This document shows positions 1 through 7,948 of a stretch of 64,000 nucleotides of DNA, in pieces. Both the position numbers and the translations under genes were made by a program. Numbering within the stretch: position 1 is the stretch's first letter; every line of letters starts with the position of its first letter. The DNA lies in NCBI GenBank assembly GCA_963756895.1, contig CAVWPI010000010.1, forward strand, positions 1 through 64,000, in the 5' to 3' direction. This stretch comes from DASUAS01 sp963756895. Its GTDB lineage: Bacteria > Actinomycetota > Acidimicrobiia > IMCC26256 > DASPTH01. A model generated the notes under the pieces. It did no database searches, was not told the DNA's origin, and saw only the letters and a list, made by a program, of their open reading frames with translations.

Positions 1-1
1 C

Positions 2-115
2 TACATGCGCAAGGACATCGACGTCGTGCGTGAGGTGGTCGACGGCCTCGGAGTCGACCTCGGGATACTCGGCGCCGTGCTCGACGACGGTCCCGCCGAC
101 TTCGTCGCCCGTTGA
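2..115 (+). CDS. C-terminal end of an unidentified protein (cut by window start)
   Basis: Only the last 37 codons are visible, ending in TGA at 113-115. The peptide begins YMRKDIDVVREVV and ends in DFVAR. Its frame is open to the window edge and its codon use is GC-rich like that of the other genes. The KD-x(n)-GVDLG pattern vaguely resembles the C-terminal helices of 6-phosphogluconate or 3-hydroxyisobutyrate dehydrogenase-type proteins, but the fragment is too short to assign. The next gene downstream is tRNA-His. Confidence 0.5.
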   Translation, partial: YMRKDIDVVREVVDGLGVDLGILGAVLDDGPADFVAR

Positions 116-152
116 CCTCCCCTGACCTCCCCTGACCTACCGCTGACCTCGC
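113..152. repeat. short 10-bp tandem repeat after the first stop codon
   Basis: The unit TGACCTCCCC occurs twice exactly (113-122, 123-132) and is followed by two degenerate copies that keep TGACCT. The first unit contains the stop codon of the upstream gene. No hairpin is formed and no function is evident. Confidence 0.5.
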
Positions 153-219
153 AGCGCCCGGCACGAGGCCGCTGACCAGCACCGATCCGGTCGACGGCAG
201 GACACTTCGGACGGGCCGG

Positions 220-225
220 TACACT
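220..225 (+). promoter_or_regulatory. possible -10 box for tRNA-His
   Basis: TACACT lies about 35 bp before the tRNA 5' end. No convincing -35 hexamer sits 16-18 bp upstream, so this is a weak call based on the -10 match and position only. Confidence 0.3.
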
Positions 226-260
226 GGACACCCCGGCGCGCAGGGCGGTGCGCCGACATG

Positions 261-337
261 GTGGCCGTAGCTCAGTTGGCTAGAGCGCCGGGTTGTGGTC
301 CCGGAGGTCGGGGGTTCGAAACCCCTCGGTCACCCCA
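261..337 (+). tRNA. tRNA-His (anticodon GTG)
   Basis: A full cloverleaf can be drawn. The acceptor arm GTGGCCG pairs with CGGTCAC with one G-U pair, the D stem is GCTC/GAGC, and the anticodon stem is CCGGG/CCCGG. The loop TTGTGGT places anticodon GTG at 295-297. The T arm carries GGTTCGAAAC and CCA is encoded at 335-337. G at position 260 can pair with discriminator C334, giving the G-1:C73 pair that identifies tRNA-His. Confidence 0.97.
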
Positions 338-345
338 TCGCGGAC

Positions 346-376
346 CCGGCTGCGGCGAACGTCACGCCGCAGCCGG
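346..376. terminator. perfect 12-bp hairpin between convergent tRNA-His and epimerase gene
   Basis: CCGGCTGCGGCG at 346-357 is the exact reverse complement of CGCCGCAGCCGG at 365-376, with a 7-nt loop. The loop contains the stop codon of the leftward epimerase gene. There is no T-run, as is common in high-GC actinobacteria, so use as a bidirectional terminator is inferred from position and stem strength. Confidence 0.6.
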
Positions 377-1273
377 TGCCGCCAACACGACGCGCAATGC
401 GTCGTCGATGTCGCGACATGCGAACTCGTACCCGCTCTGCTCGAGCACGCGTGGCAACGCGCGCTGCCCGTTGACGAGCAGGTGCTCGACCAGCTCGCCG
501 CCGTACACCGCCTTCAGCGGCAGGAGCGGGGTCGGGAGCACGGTCGGGCGGTGCACCGCGGCGCCGAGTGCGCGCGTGAACTCGGCGTTGGTCGCGGGGT
601 TGGGCGCAGTGAGGTTGGCCGCACCGCGCACCGATTCGTTGGCGAGGAGATGGCGCACGGCGCCGAGATGGTCGTCGAGGGCGATCCAGCTCATGTACTG
701 GTCACCGGATCCGATCCGCCCGCCGAGCCCGAGCCGGAAGGGCAGGAGCATGCGGTGGAGGGCGCCGCCGTGGGCGGCCAGCACGATGCCGGTGCGGAGG
801 TGGACGACCCGGATCCCGGCCGCCTCGGCCGGCGCAGTGGCGGCCTCCCAGGCCACGCACACCCGGGCAGGGAAGTCGTCGCCGGCGGCCGACGCCTCGG
901 TGAGCTCCTCGGCGCCGCGATTGCCGTAGTAGCCCACCGCCGAGCCCGAGAGCAGCACCGCGGGCGGGCGGGTGAGGCCGGCGAGGGTGCGGGCCAGGAG
1001 GTCGGTGCCCTGCGTGCGGCTCTCGAGGATGAGCTGCTTGCGGGCCGGCGTCCACTTCTTGTCGCCGATGCCCGCACCGGCCAGGTGCACGACCGCGTCG
1101 ACCCCCTCGAGCCCGGCCGCGTCGATGGTGCCCGCGGCCGGGTCCCAGCGGACGTCGTCGGACCCTTCGGGGTCGCCGCGCACGAGACGGACGACGCGAT
1201 GGCCGTCGGCCCGGAGACGAGGCAGGAGCGCGGAGCCGATCAGACCGTGAGCACCGGAGACGAGCACGTCCAC
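362..1273 (-). CDS. TIGR01777-type NAD-dependent epimerase/dehydratase (SDR superfamily)
   Basis: The protein (about 303 aa) starts MDVLVSGAHGLIGSALL. GAHGLIG is the glycine-rich nucleotide-binding turn of an atypical or extended SDR. Later segments VDAVVHLAGAGIGDKKW, RPPAVLLSGSAVGYYG (Ser and Tyr of the active site region), MSWIALDDHLGAVRHLL and the C-terminal PTVLPTPLLPLKAVYG-type domain match the YfcH/TIGR01777 family. Members are cytosolic oxidoreductase-like proteins of unproven substrate. GTG at 1271-1273 was chosen because a TAGCGT -10 box lies exactly 6 nt upstream, as in other genes here; an in-frame GTG at 1279 would add two residues. The gene converges on tRNA-His across a strong hairpin. 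Confidence 0.88.
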   Translation of the reverse strand: MDVLVSGAHGLIGSALLPRLRADGHRVVRLVRGDPEGSDDVRWDPAAGTIDAAGLEGVDAVVHLAGAGIGDKKWTPARKQLILESRTQGTDLLARTLAGLTRPPAVLLSGSAVGYYGNRGAEELTEASAAGDDFPARVCVAWEAATAPAEAAGIRVVHLRTGIVLAAHGGALHRMLLPFRLGLGGRIGSGDQYMSWIALDDHLGAVRHLLANESVRGAANLTAPNPATNAEFTRALGAAVHRPTVLPTPLLPLKAVYGGELVEHLLVNGQRALPRVLEQSGYEFACRDIDDALRVVLAAPAAA

Positions 1274-1279
1274 GTCCAC

Positions 1280-1285
1280 ACGCTA
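1280..1285 (-). promoter_or_regulatory. -10 box (TAGCGT) of a probable leaderless transcript
   Basis: On the minus strand TAGCGT is followed by 6 nt and then the GTG at 1273. This is the TANNNT-N6-start arrangement repeated throughout the window, and it decides the start chosen for the epimerase gene. Confidence 0.5.
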
Positions 1286-1319
1286 ACGCCGCGATGCCGA
1301 ACGCGCGCGTGCACGAGGT

Positions 1320-2099
1320 TCACGCTCGGAGGTCGCGGCGGCGAAGTCCTTCCACGGCCACGACGACGAGGACGAGCGTCGAGACGGCGAGCACGGCCAC
1401 CCCGCCGAGGTCGACGCCCTCGGCGATCGGATCGTGACCCGAGTACCAGTAGGACGGCGTGACGTACTTCAGCCAGGTGATGCCGTCGACGAGCGGTGCG
1501 AAGCCGTTGATCAGGAAGCCGAGGACGGCGAACGCGCCGGCACCGGCCGCCGCCACCGTCTTGCGCCCCGTGACGGTCGCGAGCGCGAGTGCGAGCGCGC
1601 CGATGGCGAACCCGAAGAACGCGAGCTGGATCGCCAGCGCGGTGAGGTGGGCGATGGTGATGCCGCCCCCCGCGGCGGCGACGCCGGCGACCAGTCCGAT
1701 CCACGTGCCCAACACCACGATCGCCACGACCACGCCGACCGCCGCGGCGCGGGCGAGCACCAGCCGTCCGCGCTCGACGGGGTGGGCCAGGACGAGCGCG
1801 AGGATGCCGGCTTCCTCCTCGCCTGCGGTCAGCGCGACCGCCGCTCCGATCGCCGAGGCGGACACCACGAGTGGGCCGTAGATAGCGCCGATCTCGCTGC
1901 GCATCCATCCTGTGATCGTTCCGTAGTCGGCGCCGCCGAGCAGGTTGGCGACCCCATCGGGGACGTGCAGCTTGCCGATGCTGTCGCCGACCGACGGGAA
2001 CAGCGCGCCCACCATGAGGATCACGAGCGCCATGCTCACGCCCGCTAGGACCGCCGGGATCGCGCGCAAGCGGATCGCCGTCGCGAAGACAGCCCGCAT
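1320..2099 (-). CDS. ABC-2 type transporter permease
   Basis: This 259-aa protein has about six hydrophobic segments, including IPAVLAGVSMALVILMVG near the N-terminus, LVVSASAIGAAVALTAGE, AAAVGVVVAIVVLGTWIG, LAFFGFAIGALALALA and a final VLAVSTLVLVVVAVEG followed by RRRDLRA. The motif EEEAGILALVLAHPVERGRLVLARA after the second segment is typical of ABC-2 exporter subunits. The ATG overlaps the TGA of the upstream ATPase gene by one base (TGATG), indicating translational coupling. With the ATPase it would form a membrane exporter, perhaps for a lipid, antibiotic or polysaccharide. The substrate cannot be read from sequence. Confidence 0.88.
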   Translation of the reverse strand: MRAVFATAIRLRAIPAVLAGVSMALVILMVGALFPSVGDSIGKLHVPDGVANLLGGADYGTITGWMRSEIGAIYGPLVVSASAIGAAVALTAGEEEAGILALVLAHPVERGRLVLARAAAVGVVVAIVVLGTWIGLVAGVAAAGGGITIAHLTALAIQLAFFGFAIGALALALATVTGRKTVAAAGAGAFAVLGFLINGFAPLVDGITWLKYVTPSYWYSGHDPIAEGVDLGGVAVLAVSTLVLVVVAVEGLRRRDLRA

Positions 2100-3004
2100 C
2101 ACGTCGATGCCTCGTCTCGGTAGTAGCGCAGGAAGATCTCCTCGAGGTCCGCGTCGCGGCTGCGGATCGAGCGGACGTCGTACGCTGCGATCGCCTTCAC
2201 GATCGGATCGGCCGTGCCCTCGAACGCGACGCTGAGTCGCGCACCTTCCGCCTCTGCCTCGTTGACGCCCGGGAGCGCCCGCACGAGCGACAACTCGGGC
2301 GCGGTGCTCCCGAACTCGATCTCGAGGTGTTGCACCGCCAGTCGCCGCAGGTTCTCGAGGGAGTCGACGACCACGAGTCGGCCGCGCCGGAGGATCGCCA
2401 CCCGGTGCGCGACGCGCTCCACCTCCGACAACGTGTGCGACGAGAGGAAGACCGTGCGTCCCTGCGACGACACTTCCCCCAGCAGGTCGTGAAACCGTTG
2501 TTGCACCAGCGGATCCAGTCCGGCAATGGGCTCGTCGAGGATCAGGAGCTCGGGCTCGTGCATGAACGCCTGCACGAGGCCGAGCTTCTGGCGATTGCCG
2601 GTCGAGAGCTCCCGCACGGGTCGGTCGAGCGCGGTGTCGAAGCGGTCCGCCAGCTGGTCGCGCACGCGTCGGTCGACGCCACCATGGAGATCTGCGAAGA
2701 AGTCGAGCACTTGGGCGCCGGTGAGCTTCTGAAAGAGCGCGAGATCGCCGGGGAGGAATCCGACACGCCGCCGGATCTCGAGGCTCCGCTCGCGCGTGTC
2801 GACCCCGAAGATCGTCGCCGAGCCCGCGGTCGGACGAATGAGGTCGACGAGGAGACGCATGGTCGTCGACTTCCCTGCGCCGTTCGGTCCGAGGAAACCG
2901 AAGATCTCGCCGCGCTCGACCTCGAGGTCGAGCCCGAAGAGTCCGTGCCCCTCGCCGAAGTCCTTGCTCAACGCGGTCGTACGGATCACGGCGTCGGACG
3001 ACAC
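2099..3004 (-). CDS. ABC transporter ATP-binding protein (ABC-2 exporter type)
   Basis: The 301-aa protein contains Walker A GPNGAGKST (residues 39-47), the signature variant LSTGNRQK (about 134), Walker B LLILDEP and the switch histidine in LSSH. The roughly 80-residue C-terminal extension after the nucleotide-binding domain is usual for DrrA/CcmA-like exporter ATPases. It energises the neighbouring permease at the inner face of the membrane. The start is GTG at 3002-3004. The gene is first in a two-gene leftward operon and lies about 130 bp from tRNA-Lys on the opposite strand. Confidence 0.92.
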   Translation of the reverse strand: MSSDAVIRTTALSKDFGEGHGLFGLDLEVERGEIFGFLGPNGAGKSTTMRLLVDLIRPTAGSATIFGVDTRERSLEIRRRVGFLPGDLALFQKLTGAQVLDFFADLHGGVDRRVRDQLADRFDTALDRPVRELSTGNRQKLGLVQAFMHEPELLILDEPIAGLDPLVQQRFHDLLGEVSSQGRTVFLSSHTLSEVERVAHRVAILRRGRLVVVDSLENLRRLAVQHLEIEFGSTAPELSLVRALPGVNEAEAEGARLSVAFEGTADPIVKAIAAYDVRSIRSRDADLEEIFLRYYRDEAST

Positions 3005-3130
3005 GATCCAACGCTAAGTCCTGACCCTTCACGGATGCCACGGCGCGCGCAAGAGGGGTTTCGACGCGGCGTTCGTCTACGATGAGCGACGCTCCGGTAC
3101 CGGACACGTCCGGCCGGAGCGACGATGTGA

Positions 3131-3207
3131 GCGCCCCTAGCTCAATTGGTTAGAGCAAATGACTCTTAATCATTAGGTTCCGGGTTCGAGTCCCGGGGGG
3201 CGTACCA
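3131..3207 (+). tRNA. tRNA-Lys (anticodon CTT)
   Basis: The acceptor arm GCGCCCC pairs with GGGGCGT (one G-U pair) and the D arm is regular. The anticodon stem AATGA/TCATT encloses CTCTTAA, putting CTT at 3165-3167. The T arm is CCGGG-TTCGAGT-CCCGG, the discriminator is A3204 and CCA is encoded at 3205-3207. It decodes AAG, the preferred lysine codon in this GC-rich genome. Confidence 0.97.
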
Positions 3208-3279
3208 AACCAGGCCAGCTGACCCTCGATCGCCGCGCACGCCGGCGCGCGAACACCTGAGCGAGCACGACCGGGCGGT

Positions 3280-3828
3280 TCAGCCGGCGACGACCGTCGC
3301 CGCCAGCGCGACCCGATGGTCCTTCGTCCACGGCGGCCCCAAGGTCGCGCGCGGACCGTCGAGCACCTCCGCGGTTCGTGCCCCGAGCACCGTCGCCGCC
3401 TGCCCGAGCACGGCCTTCGCTTCGTAGAAGTGGACCTCCCAGCCGCGTGCGTGCGCGCACTCGACGAGCACCTGCCGGTACATGACCGCGTCGGCGCGGG
3501 CCTCGTACGGCGACCGCCGCTGCACCGCGATGTCGGTCGGGAACTCGGCCGCCAGCGTGCGGAGCGAGATCGACGCGATCGGTCCGGGCAACGATGCCGC
3601 GAGCTCGTCGAGCGCCGCCGACGTCGCCCGGAGCACGGACGCGCGGACCTCGGCGACGAGCGCCGCCGTCGCGGCGACGTCGAGGTGCTTGCTCTTGTAG
3701 TGGATCGGCGCCTCGGTCACGCCCGGTTCGACGAGCTCGATCCGTCGGCGATCCACGACCTCGTACGTGTCGGACGCCGAGACGACGACCGCCCAGCCGA
3801 AGTGATCGGCGATGCCCACGCGCGTCAC
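3280..3828 (-). CDS. conserved-looking protein of unknown function
   Basis: This 182-aa protein begins MTRVGIADHFGWAVVVSA and is rich in Ala, Val and Arg, with a largely alternating strand/helix pattern. An N-terminal VGIADHFGWAVVV strand-turn-strand followed by DRRRIELVE looks faintly like the start of an RNase H-like or actin-like fold, but no catalytic set is clear. It has no signal peptide or membrane segment. The start is GTG at 3826-3828, preceded by TAGCGT and 6 nt. It diverges from the membrane-protein gene at 3891. I do not recognise the family. Confidence 0.7.
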   Translation of the reverse strand: MTRVGIADHFGWAVVVSASDTYEVVDRRRIELVEPGVTEAPIHYKSKHLDVAATAALVAEVRASVLRATSAALDELAASLPGPIASISLRTLAAEFPTDIAVQRRSPYEARADAVMYRQVLVECAHARGWEVHFYEAKAVLGQAATVLGARTAEVLDGPRATLGPPWTKDHRVALAATVVAG

Positions 3829-3834
3829 GCGGGC

Positions 3835-3884
3835 ACGCTACGTCGGCGCGGGACCGGCCGCGACCCGTCGGTCCCACGTAACGT
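3835..3884. promoter_or_regulatory. divergent pair of leaderless-type promoters
   Basis: On the minus strand TAGCGT (3840-3835) stands 6 nt before the GTG of the 3280-3828 gene. On the plus strand TAACGT (3879-3884) stands 6 nt before the ATG at 3891. The two boxes share the 62-bp intergenic region. Neither has a clear -35 hexamer. Confidence 0.5.
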
Positions 3885-3890
3885 CGTCCG

Positions 3891-4676
3891 ATGGAGCTCA
3901 AGCTCGAACTGGACCTCGGTGGCGGCGGGATCAACGTGCCGCTCCTGGTGTGCTTCGGCGCGTTCACCCTCACCTTCCTGACCACCCGCACGATCACCCG
4001 CATGATCCGCGCCGGCAAGGGACCGTTCCACGACAACGTCTCGGGCAGCGGGCTGCACGTCCACCACGCGGTCCCGGGGATCATCCTCCTCGTCGTCGGC
4101 GCGTTCCTTGCGGTCGGCACCAGCGCGGACACGACGTGGGAGATCGTCGCGGCGCTGCTCGTCGGCGTCGGCACGTCGCTGGTCCTCGACGAGTTCGCGC
4201 TGATCCTCCACCTGCAGGACGTCTACTGGGCCGACGAGGGCCGCATCTCGGTCGAGATGGTGAGCCTGGCGATGGGCTGCCTCGGGTTGGCCGTCGTCGG
4301 TCTCACGCCGTTCGACTTCAGCGGCCTCGAGGGCGGCGTGGAGAGCGCGCTCATCGTCATCCTGGTCGTCGCGTCCATCCTCGGCCTGATCGTCCTGAGC
4401 GTGATGAAGGGCAAGTACAAGCTCGCACTCTTCGGCGCGTTCATCCCGCTGTGCGCGCTGGTCGCCGCGAGCCGGCTCGCGCGCCCGGAGTCGCGCTGGG
4501 CGAAGCGTCACTACGGCCCCGAGAAGCTCGCTCGCGCGCGGGCCCGGACTGCGTGGTACGACGAACGCTTCGGGCCCGCGACCGTGTGGGTGAGTGACTT
4601 CGTGGCGGGGAAGCCATCCGAACCGGATCCGGCCCCGTCGCCACATCCGGCAGCCGCAGCTCCGGATTCGCGATGA
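3891..4676 (+). CDS. integral membrane protein of unknown function
   Basis: This 261-aa protein has about six hydrophobic stretches, including roughly residues 17-34, 60-80, 86-105, 122-138, 148-170 and 178-192. A His-rich signature, LHVHHAVPGI, lies just before the second segment, and VLDEFALILHLQDVYW lies between later ones. The C-terminus is a charged cytosolic tail (RARARTAWYDERFG) ending in a Pro/Ala-rich stretch. The conserved His and Asp/Glu residues near the membrane could bind metal, but the family is not recognised. ATG at 3891 follows a -10 box by 6 nt. The sulfotransferase gene follows 30 bp downstream. Confidence 0.78.
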   Translation: MELKLELDLGGGGINVPLLVCFGAFTLTFLTTRTITRMIRAGKGPFHDNVSGSGLHVHHAVPGIILLVVGAFLAVGTSADTTWEIVAALLVGVGTSLVLDEFALILHLQDVYWADEGRISVEMVSLAMGCLGLAVVGLTPFDFSGLEGGVESALIVILVVASILGLIVLSVMKGKYKLALFGAFIPLCALVAASRLARPESRWAKRHYGPEKLARARARTAWYDERFGPATVWVSDFVAGKPSEPDPAPSPHPAAAAPDSR

Positions 4677-4706
4677 TGCCCAGCGACCCAGGTCAGAGGG
4701 GACCCG

Positions 4707-5639
4707 ATGAGCGACACCATGGACGATGGGGCGGGAGCGCCCGACGAGCTGGCGATCCCGTGGATCGACGTCACCATGCAGCAGGACGTCGCGTGGCGCG
4801 ACGGTGACATCGTGATCTCGGTGCCGGTGAAGAGCGGGACGACCTGGACGATGAACATCGTCCACCAGCTCCGCTCGGGCGGCGACGGCGACTTCACCGA
4901 CGTCTACGAAGAGGTCAGGTGGCTGGAGTTCGTGCCGAACCCCGCTGCCGCGCGCGACGACCTGCTCGCCGCGTTCGAGCAGCTGCCGCGGGACCGGCGC
5001 CGCGCGTTCAAGACCCATTCGGCGCCGCCCGACCTCCCCTATCTCGCACCCGGAAGCGGGCCCGACGTGCGTTACGTCGTCGTCGTGCGCCATCCCGACG
5101 AAGCGGTCGCATCGATGCGTCCATTCATCGCCGGGCACACAGACGCGTGGTTCGACCTGTGGCAGATCCCGAAGGCCGAGGTCGTCGGGCCCGATCTGGC
5201 CACCTTCGTCGAGATGATGGCGGCACCGATGATGGGTGCGATCTTCGGGTTCATCGCCGCGTGGTGGGACCTGCGCGACCACGACAACGTGCTCCTGCTC
5301 CACTTCAACGACCTCAAGCGCGAGCCGGAAGCAACCGTGCGACGCGTCGCCGAGTTCCTCGAGTTCGAGGTGGCCGACGACGCGTGGCCCGCGATCCTCG
5401 AGTACACGTCGTTCTCCTGGATGAAGGCACACGAGGACAAGTTCGAGCTGAGCAGCCTCACCGGGCCGGTCCCGATCCTCGAGCACGGGGCGATGATGCG
5501 GAAGGGACAGATCGGCGCCAGCACCGAGGACGGCGTCACCCCCGAGATGTCGGCGATGATCCGCGACCTCGGGAGCCAGCTCCTCGCCGATCCGCAGGCA
5601 CTCGAATGGTGCTACCGCGGCGGCCCCCTCCCGACGTAG
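4707..5639 (+). CDS. PAPS-dependent sulfotransferase domain protein
   Basis: The 310-aa protein carries the 5'-phosphosulfate-binding loop PVKSGTTW at residues 40-47, the 3'-phosphate motif VVRHPDEAVAS near 126-136, and a RKGQIGAST segment at the position of the family RKGxxGDW motif near the C-terminus. These are the cofactor-binding elements of cytosolic-type sulfotransferases (Sulfotransfer_1), which move sulfate from PAPS to a hydroxyl or amine of a small molecule or lipid. The acceptor is unknown. ATG 4707 follows GGTCAGAGGGGACCCG, which includes a plausible ribosome site. The hydrolase gene starts 19 bp after the stop. Confidence 0.88.
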   Translation: MSDTMDDGAGAPDELAIPWIDVTMQQDVAWRDGDIVISVPVKSGTTWTMNIVHQLRSGGDGDFTDVYEEVRWLEFVPNPAAARDDLLAAFEQLPRDRRRAFKTHSAPPDLPYLAPGSGPDVRYVVVVRHPDEAVASMRPFIAGHTDAWFDLWQIPKAEVVGPDLATFVEMMAAPMMGAIFGFIAAWWDLRDHDNVLLLHFNDLKREPEATVRRVAEFLEFEVADDAWPAILEYTSFSWMKAHEDKFELSSLTGPVPILEHGAMMRKGQIGASTEDGVTPEMSAMIRDLGSQLLADPQALEWCYRGGPLPT

Positions 5640-5658
5640 CGCAGCGCGCGACACGACG

Positions 5659-6387
5659 ATGGCGACGTTGCTCCTCGTGCACGGCGCGATGCACGGCGGG
5701 TGGTGCTGGCGCGTGGTGCGCGACCCGCTCCGCGCGGCGGGGCACGTCGTCTTCACGCCGACGCTCACCGGTCAGGGCGACCGCCGCCACCAGATGACAC
5801 GCGACGTCGGTGTCGACACGCACGTCGACGACGTCGCCGAGCTGCTGTGGTTCGAGGACCTGCACGACGTGCACCTCGTGCTGCACAGCTACGCGGGTGT
5901 GCTCGCGGGACCGGTCGCCGACCGGGCCGGCGATCGTCTGGCGTCGATCACCTACCTCGCCGGCTTCCTGACCCGTCCCGGTGAGTGCCTGCTCGACGTC
6001 GAACCGCCCGAGACGGTGGCGCGCTACCGGCAGCTGGTCGCTGACTCCGGCGACGGCTGGCGCGTGCCGACGGGCACCGCGTTCCTGGCGCAGTGGGGCG
6101 TGACCGACGAGCTCGCGCCATTCGTAGCTCCCCGGCTGACCGACTTCCCCTTCAAGTGCCAGACCGACCCGACGCAGTACGACCGGTCGCACTGGGATGC
6201 GGTGCGCAAGGTGTACGTGCGCCACACCCATCCACCGCTGCCGGGCCTCGACCTCTCGTATCGACGTGCGGTCGACGACGGCTTCGAGCTGCACGAGCTG
6301 GAGTGCGGGCACGACGTCATGCTCGCCGACCCCGCGGGCACGATCGCCGTGCTCGAGCAGATCGTCAGCGGGCCACCAGATAGCTGA
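5659..6387 (+). CDS. alpha/beta hydrolase (methylesterase-like)
   Basis: The 242-aa protein starts MATLLLVHGAMHGGWCW, with the oxyanion-hole HGAMHGG at residues 8-14. The nucleophile elbow is LHSYAG with Ser77, a variant of GHSxGG in which the first Gly is Leu-His. The catalytic His is in CGHDVML (His218). Length and motifs resemble salicylate/methyl-ester esterases and related RsbQ/EstC-like enzymes. It lacks a signal peptide, so it acts in the cytosol. It follows the sulfotransferase closely. Its last 23 bp overlap the convergent RibD-C gene. Confidence 0.86.
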   Translation: MATLLLVHGAMHGGWCWRVVRDPLRAAGHVVFTPTLTGQGDRRHQMTRDVGVDTHVDDVAELLWFEDLHDVHLVLHSYAGVLAGPVADRAGDRLASITYLAGFLTRPGECLLDVEPPETVARYRQLVADSGDGWRVPTGTAFLAQWGVTDELAPFVAPRLTDFPFKCQTDPTQYDRSHWDAVRKVYVRHTHPPLPGLDLSYRRAVDDGFELHELECGHDVMLADPAGTIAVLEQIVSGPPDS

Positions 6388-6943
6388 GCGACACCACACC
6401 GGTCGCGGTGCGGTCGACGGTCTGCAACTCCAACCGGACCCGGTTGTCGTGGCGTGGGAACAGCATGTGTCCGACACCGAGCACGAGCGGGTGCACGAAC
6501 AGCTGCAACTCGTCGACCAGGTCGGCGTCGAGCAGCTGCTGCACGATCGAACCGCTGCCGAGGACGGACACGTTGCCGTCGGCGGAAGCCTTCAGCTTCT
6601 TCACCGCGGGCACCAGGTCACCCTCGAGGCGACGCGCGTTCGGCCACGCGAGGTCGTCGGTGCGGTGGGTCACGACGTGCTTCGGCGTGCGGTTGAGATG
6701 CGCGGCCATCGGGTTCTCGTCTGGTTGGAACGGCCAGAACTGCGACAGCTCGTCGTAGGTCCGCCGGCCGAACAGATACGCCGCGGTCGCGGGCAGGTGA
6801 TCGACCGCGGCGTCGAACTGCGCCGGGTCCTGGTAGCCCTCGCCCCATCCGCTGTGCCGGAAGCCGTCGCGCTCGTCGGCACCGTGGAATCCCTGCACCA
6901 CGCCATCGAGCGTCGTGAACTCGACCACCGTCAAGGCACCCAT
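6365..6943 (-). CDS. dihydrofolate reductase family protein (RibD C-terminal domain)
   Basis: The 192-aa protein starts MGALTVVEFTTLDGVVQG. The N-terminal strand with TLDGVV, the central YLFGRRTYDEL and the VLGSGSIVQQLL nucleotide-binding segment are the marks of the RibD_C/YyaP-type reductase fold, which uses NADPH on unknown substrates. ATG at 6941-6943 was chosen over an upstream ATG (6997) because AGGAGG lies 5 nt before it. It is about the family's usual length of 190 aa. A paralogous family member lies at 46634-47194. Confidence 0.86.
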   Translation of the reverse strand: MGALTVVEFTTLDGVVQGFHGADERDGFRHSGWGEGYQDPAQFDAAVDHLPATAAYLFGRRTYDELSQFWPFQPDENPMAAHLNRTPKHVVTHRTDDLAWPNARRLEGDLVPAVKKLKASADGNVSVLGSGSIVQQLLDADLVDELQLFVHPLVLGVGHMLFPRHDNRVRLELQTVDRTATGVVSLSYLVAR

Positions 6944-7008
6944 CTCGTCCTCCTCGGGGAACCGCACGTGTACCCGTACCCACTGATCGATCTGCAAACC
7001 GCGCGAGG

Positions 7009-7947
7009 ATGTCGAGCGTGGAGTTCGGTGCCCACCTGCCGGTCATGGACTTCGGCGGCACGGAATTCGGCCTGCAGCGCCTGCTCGACTACACCGACGC
7101 CGCCGCCGACCTCGGGTACGACACCCTCGCAGTGAACGATCACATGGTGTTCGCGACCCCGTGGCTCGACGGTTTGACCGCACTCGCGTCGGTGGTGAGC
7201 CGGACCGGTTCGATGCGGCTGGCGACGACGGTCGCGTTGCCCGCGATCCGCGGTCCGGTCCCGCTCGCCAAGCAGCTCGCGGCGATCGACGTCCTGAGCG
7301 GCGGACGAGTGGTCGCCGGTGTGGGACCTGGGTCGTCGGCGGACGACTACGCGGCGGCCGGGGTCGACTTCGACGAGCGGTGGCCGCGGTTCGACGAGAC
7401 GATCCGCGTGTTGCGGGCGTTCTGGCGCGACGATCCGACGCCGTTCGTCGGTCGGTACTACTCGAGCGCAGACGTGCGGCTGGAGCCCCGCCCGGTGGGG
7501 CGCGAGGGCATCCCGATCTGGGTCGGGAGCTGGGGCTCCGATGCCGGGCTCCGACGCGTCGCCCGCCTCGCCGACGGCTGGCTGGCGTCCGCGTACAACA
7601 CCACACCCGAGCAATTCGGCCGCGCCGTGCGCCGACTGCGCGAGATGCTCGGTGCCGCGGGCAAGGACACGTCGGCATTCCCCAATGCGATCGCCACCAT
7701 GTGGTTCCACGTGTCCGACGACCGCGACGAAGCCGAACGGGTGTTGCAGGAGCGTCTCGTGCCTCGCGTGCGCCGCGATCCTGACGAGCTCCGGACCCGG
7801 TTGTCGTTCGGACGCGCCGACGAATTCGCCGCCAAGCTGCGCGCGCTCGCCGCGGCCGGCGTGCAGCGCGTCTACGTCTGGCCGGTCGCCGACGAGATCG
7901 AACAGCTCGAGCGGTTCTGGACCACGGTCCGCCCCGCAGTCGGTTGA
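7009..7947 (+). CDS. luciferase-like (LLM) flavin- or F420-dependent oxidoreductase
   Basis: The 312-aa protein has the LLM TIM-barrel pattern: VEFGAHLPVMDF at the first strand, AVNDHMVF with conserved Asp-His, GGRVVAGVGPGSS (phosphate-binding turn), and IPIWVGSWGSDAGLRRVARLADGW, the hallmark late strand. Whether it uses FMN or F420 cannot be decided from motifs alone; F420 is common in actinobacteria. Its stop is followed after one base by the stop of the convergent acyl-CoA dehydrogenase gene, so the two genes share no intergenic space. Confidence 0.88.
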   Translation: MSSVEFGAHLPVMDFGGTEFGLQRLLDYTDAAADLGYDTLAVNDHMVFATPWLDGLTALASVVSRTGSMRLATTVALPAIRGPVPLAKQLAAIDVLSGGRVVAGVGPGSSADDYAAAGVDFDERWPRFDETIRVLRAFWRDDPTPFVGRYYSSADVRLEPRPVGREGIPIWVGSWGSDAGLRRVARLADGWLASAYNTTPEQFGRAVRRLREMLGAAGKDTSAFPNAIATMWFHVSDDRDEAERVLQERLVPRVRRDPDELRTRLSFGRADEFAAKLRALAAAGVQRVYVWPVADEIEQLERFWTTVRPAVG

Positions 7948-7948
7948 G

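Noticed and set aside
112..152. CRISPR-like repeats
   Set aside because: The units are only 10 bp, contiguous and without spacers.
1320..3107. Long 595-aa open frame across both ABC genes
   Set aside because: Only the permease part (from ATG 2099) is protein-like. The rest is an Arg/Pro-rich shadow of the ATPase gene, which has complete ABC motifs in another frame.
3088..3121. GC-rich inverted repeat before tRNA-Lys
   Set aside because: The arms are imperfect and short, there is no associated gene end, and it is probably chance in 70% GC DNA.
3825..5768. 647-aa minus-strand frame
   Set aside because: It has no family motifs and is antisense to the membrane-protein and sulfotransferase genes, both of which have sensible starts and promoters.
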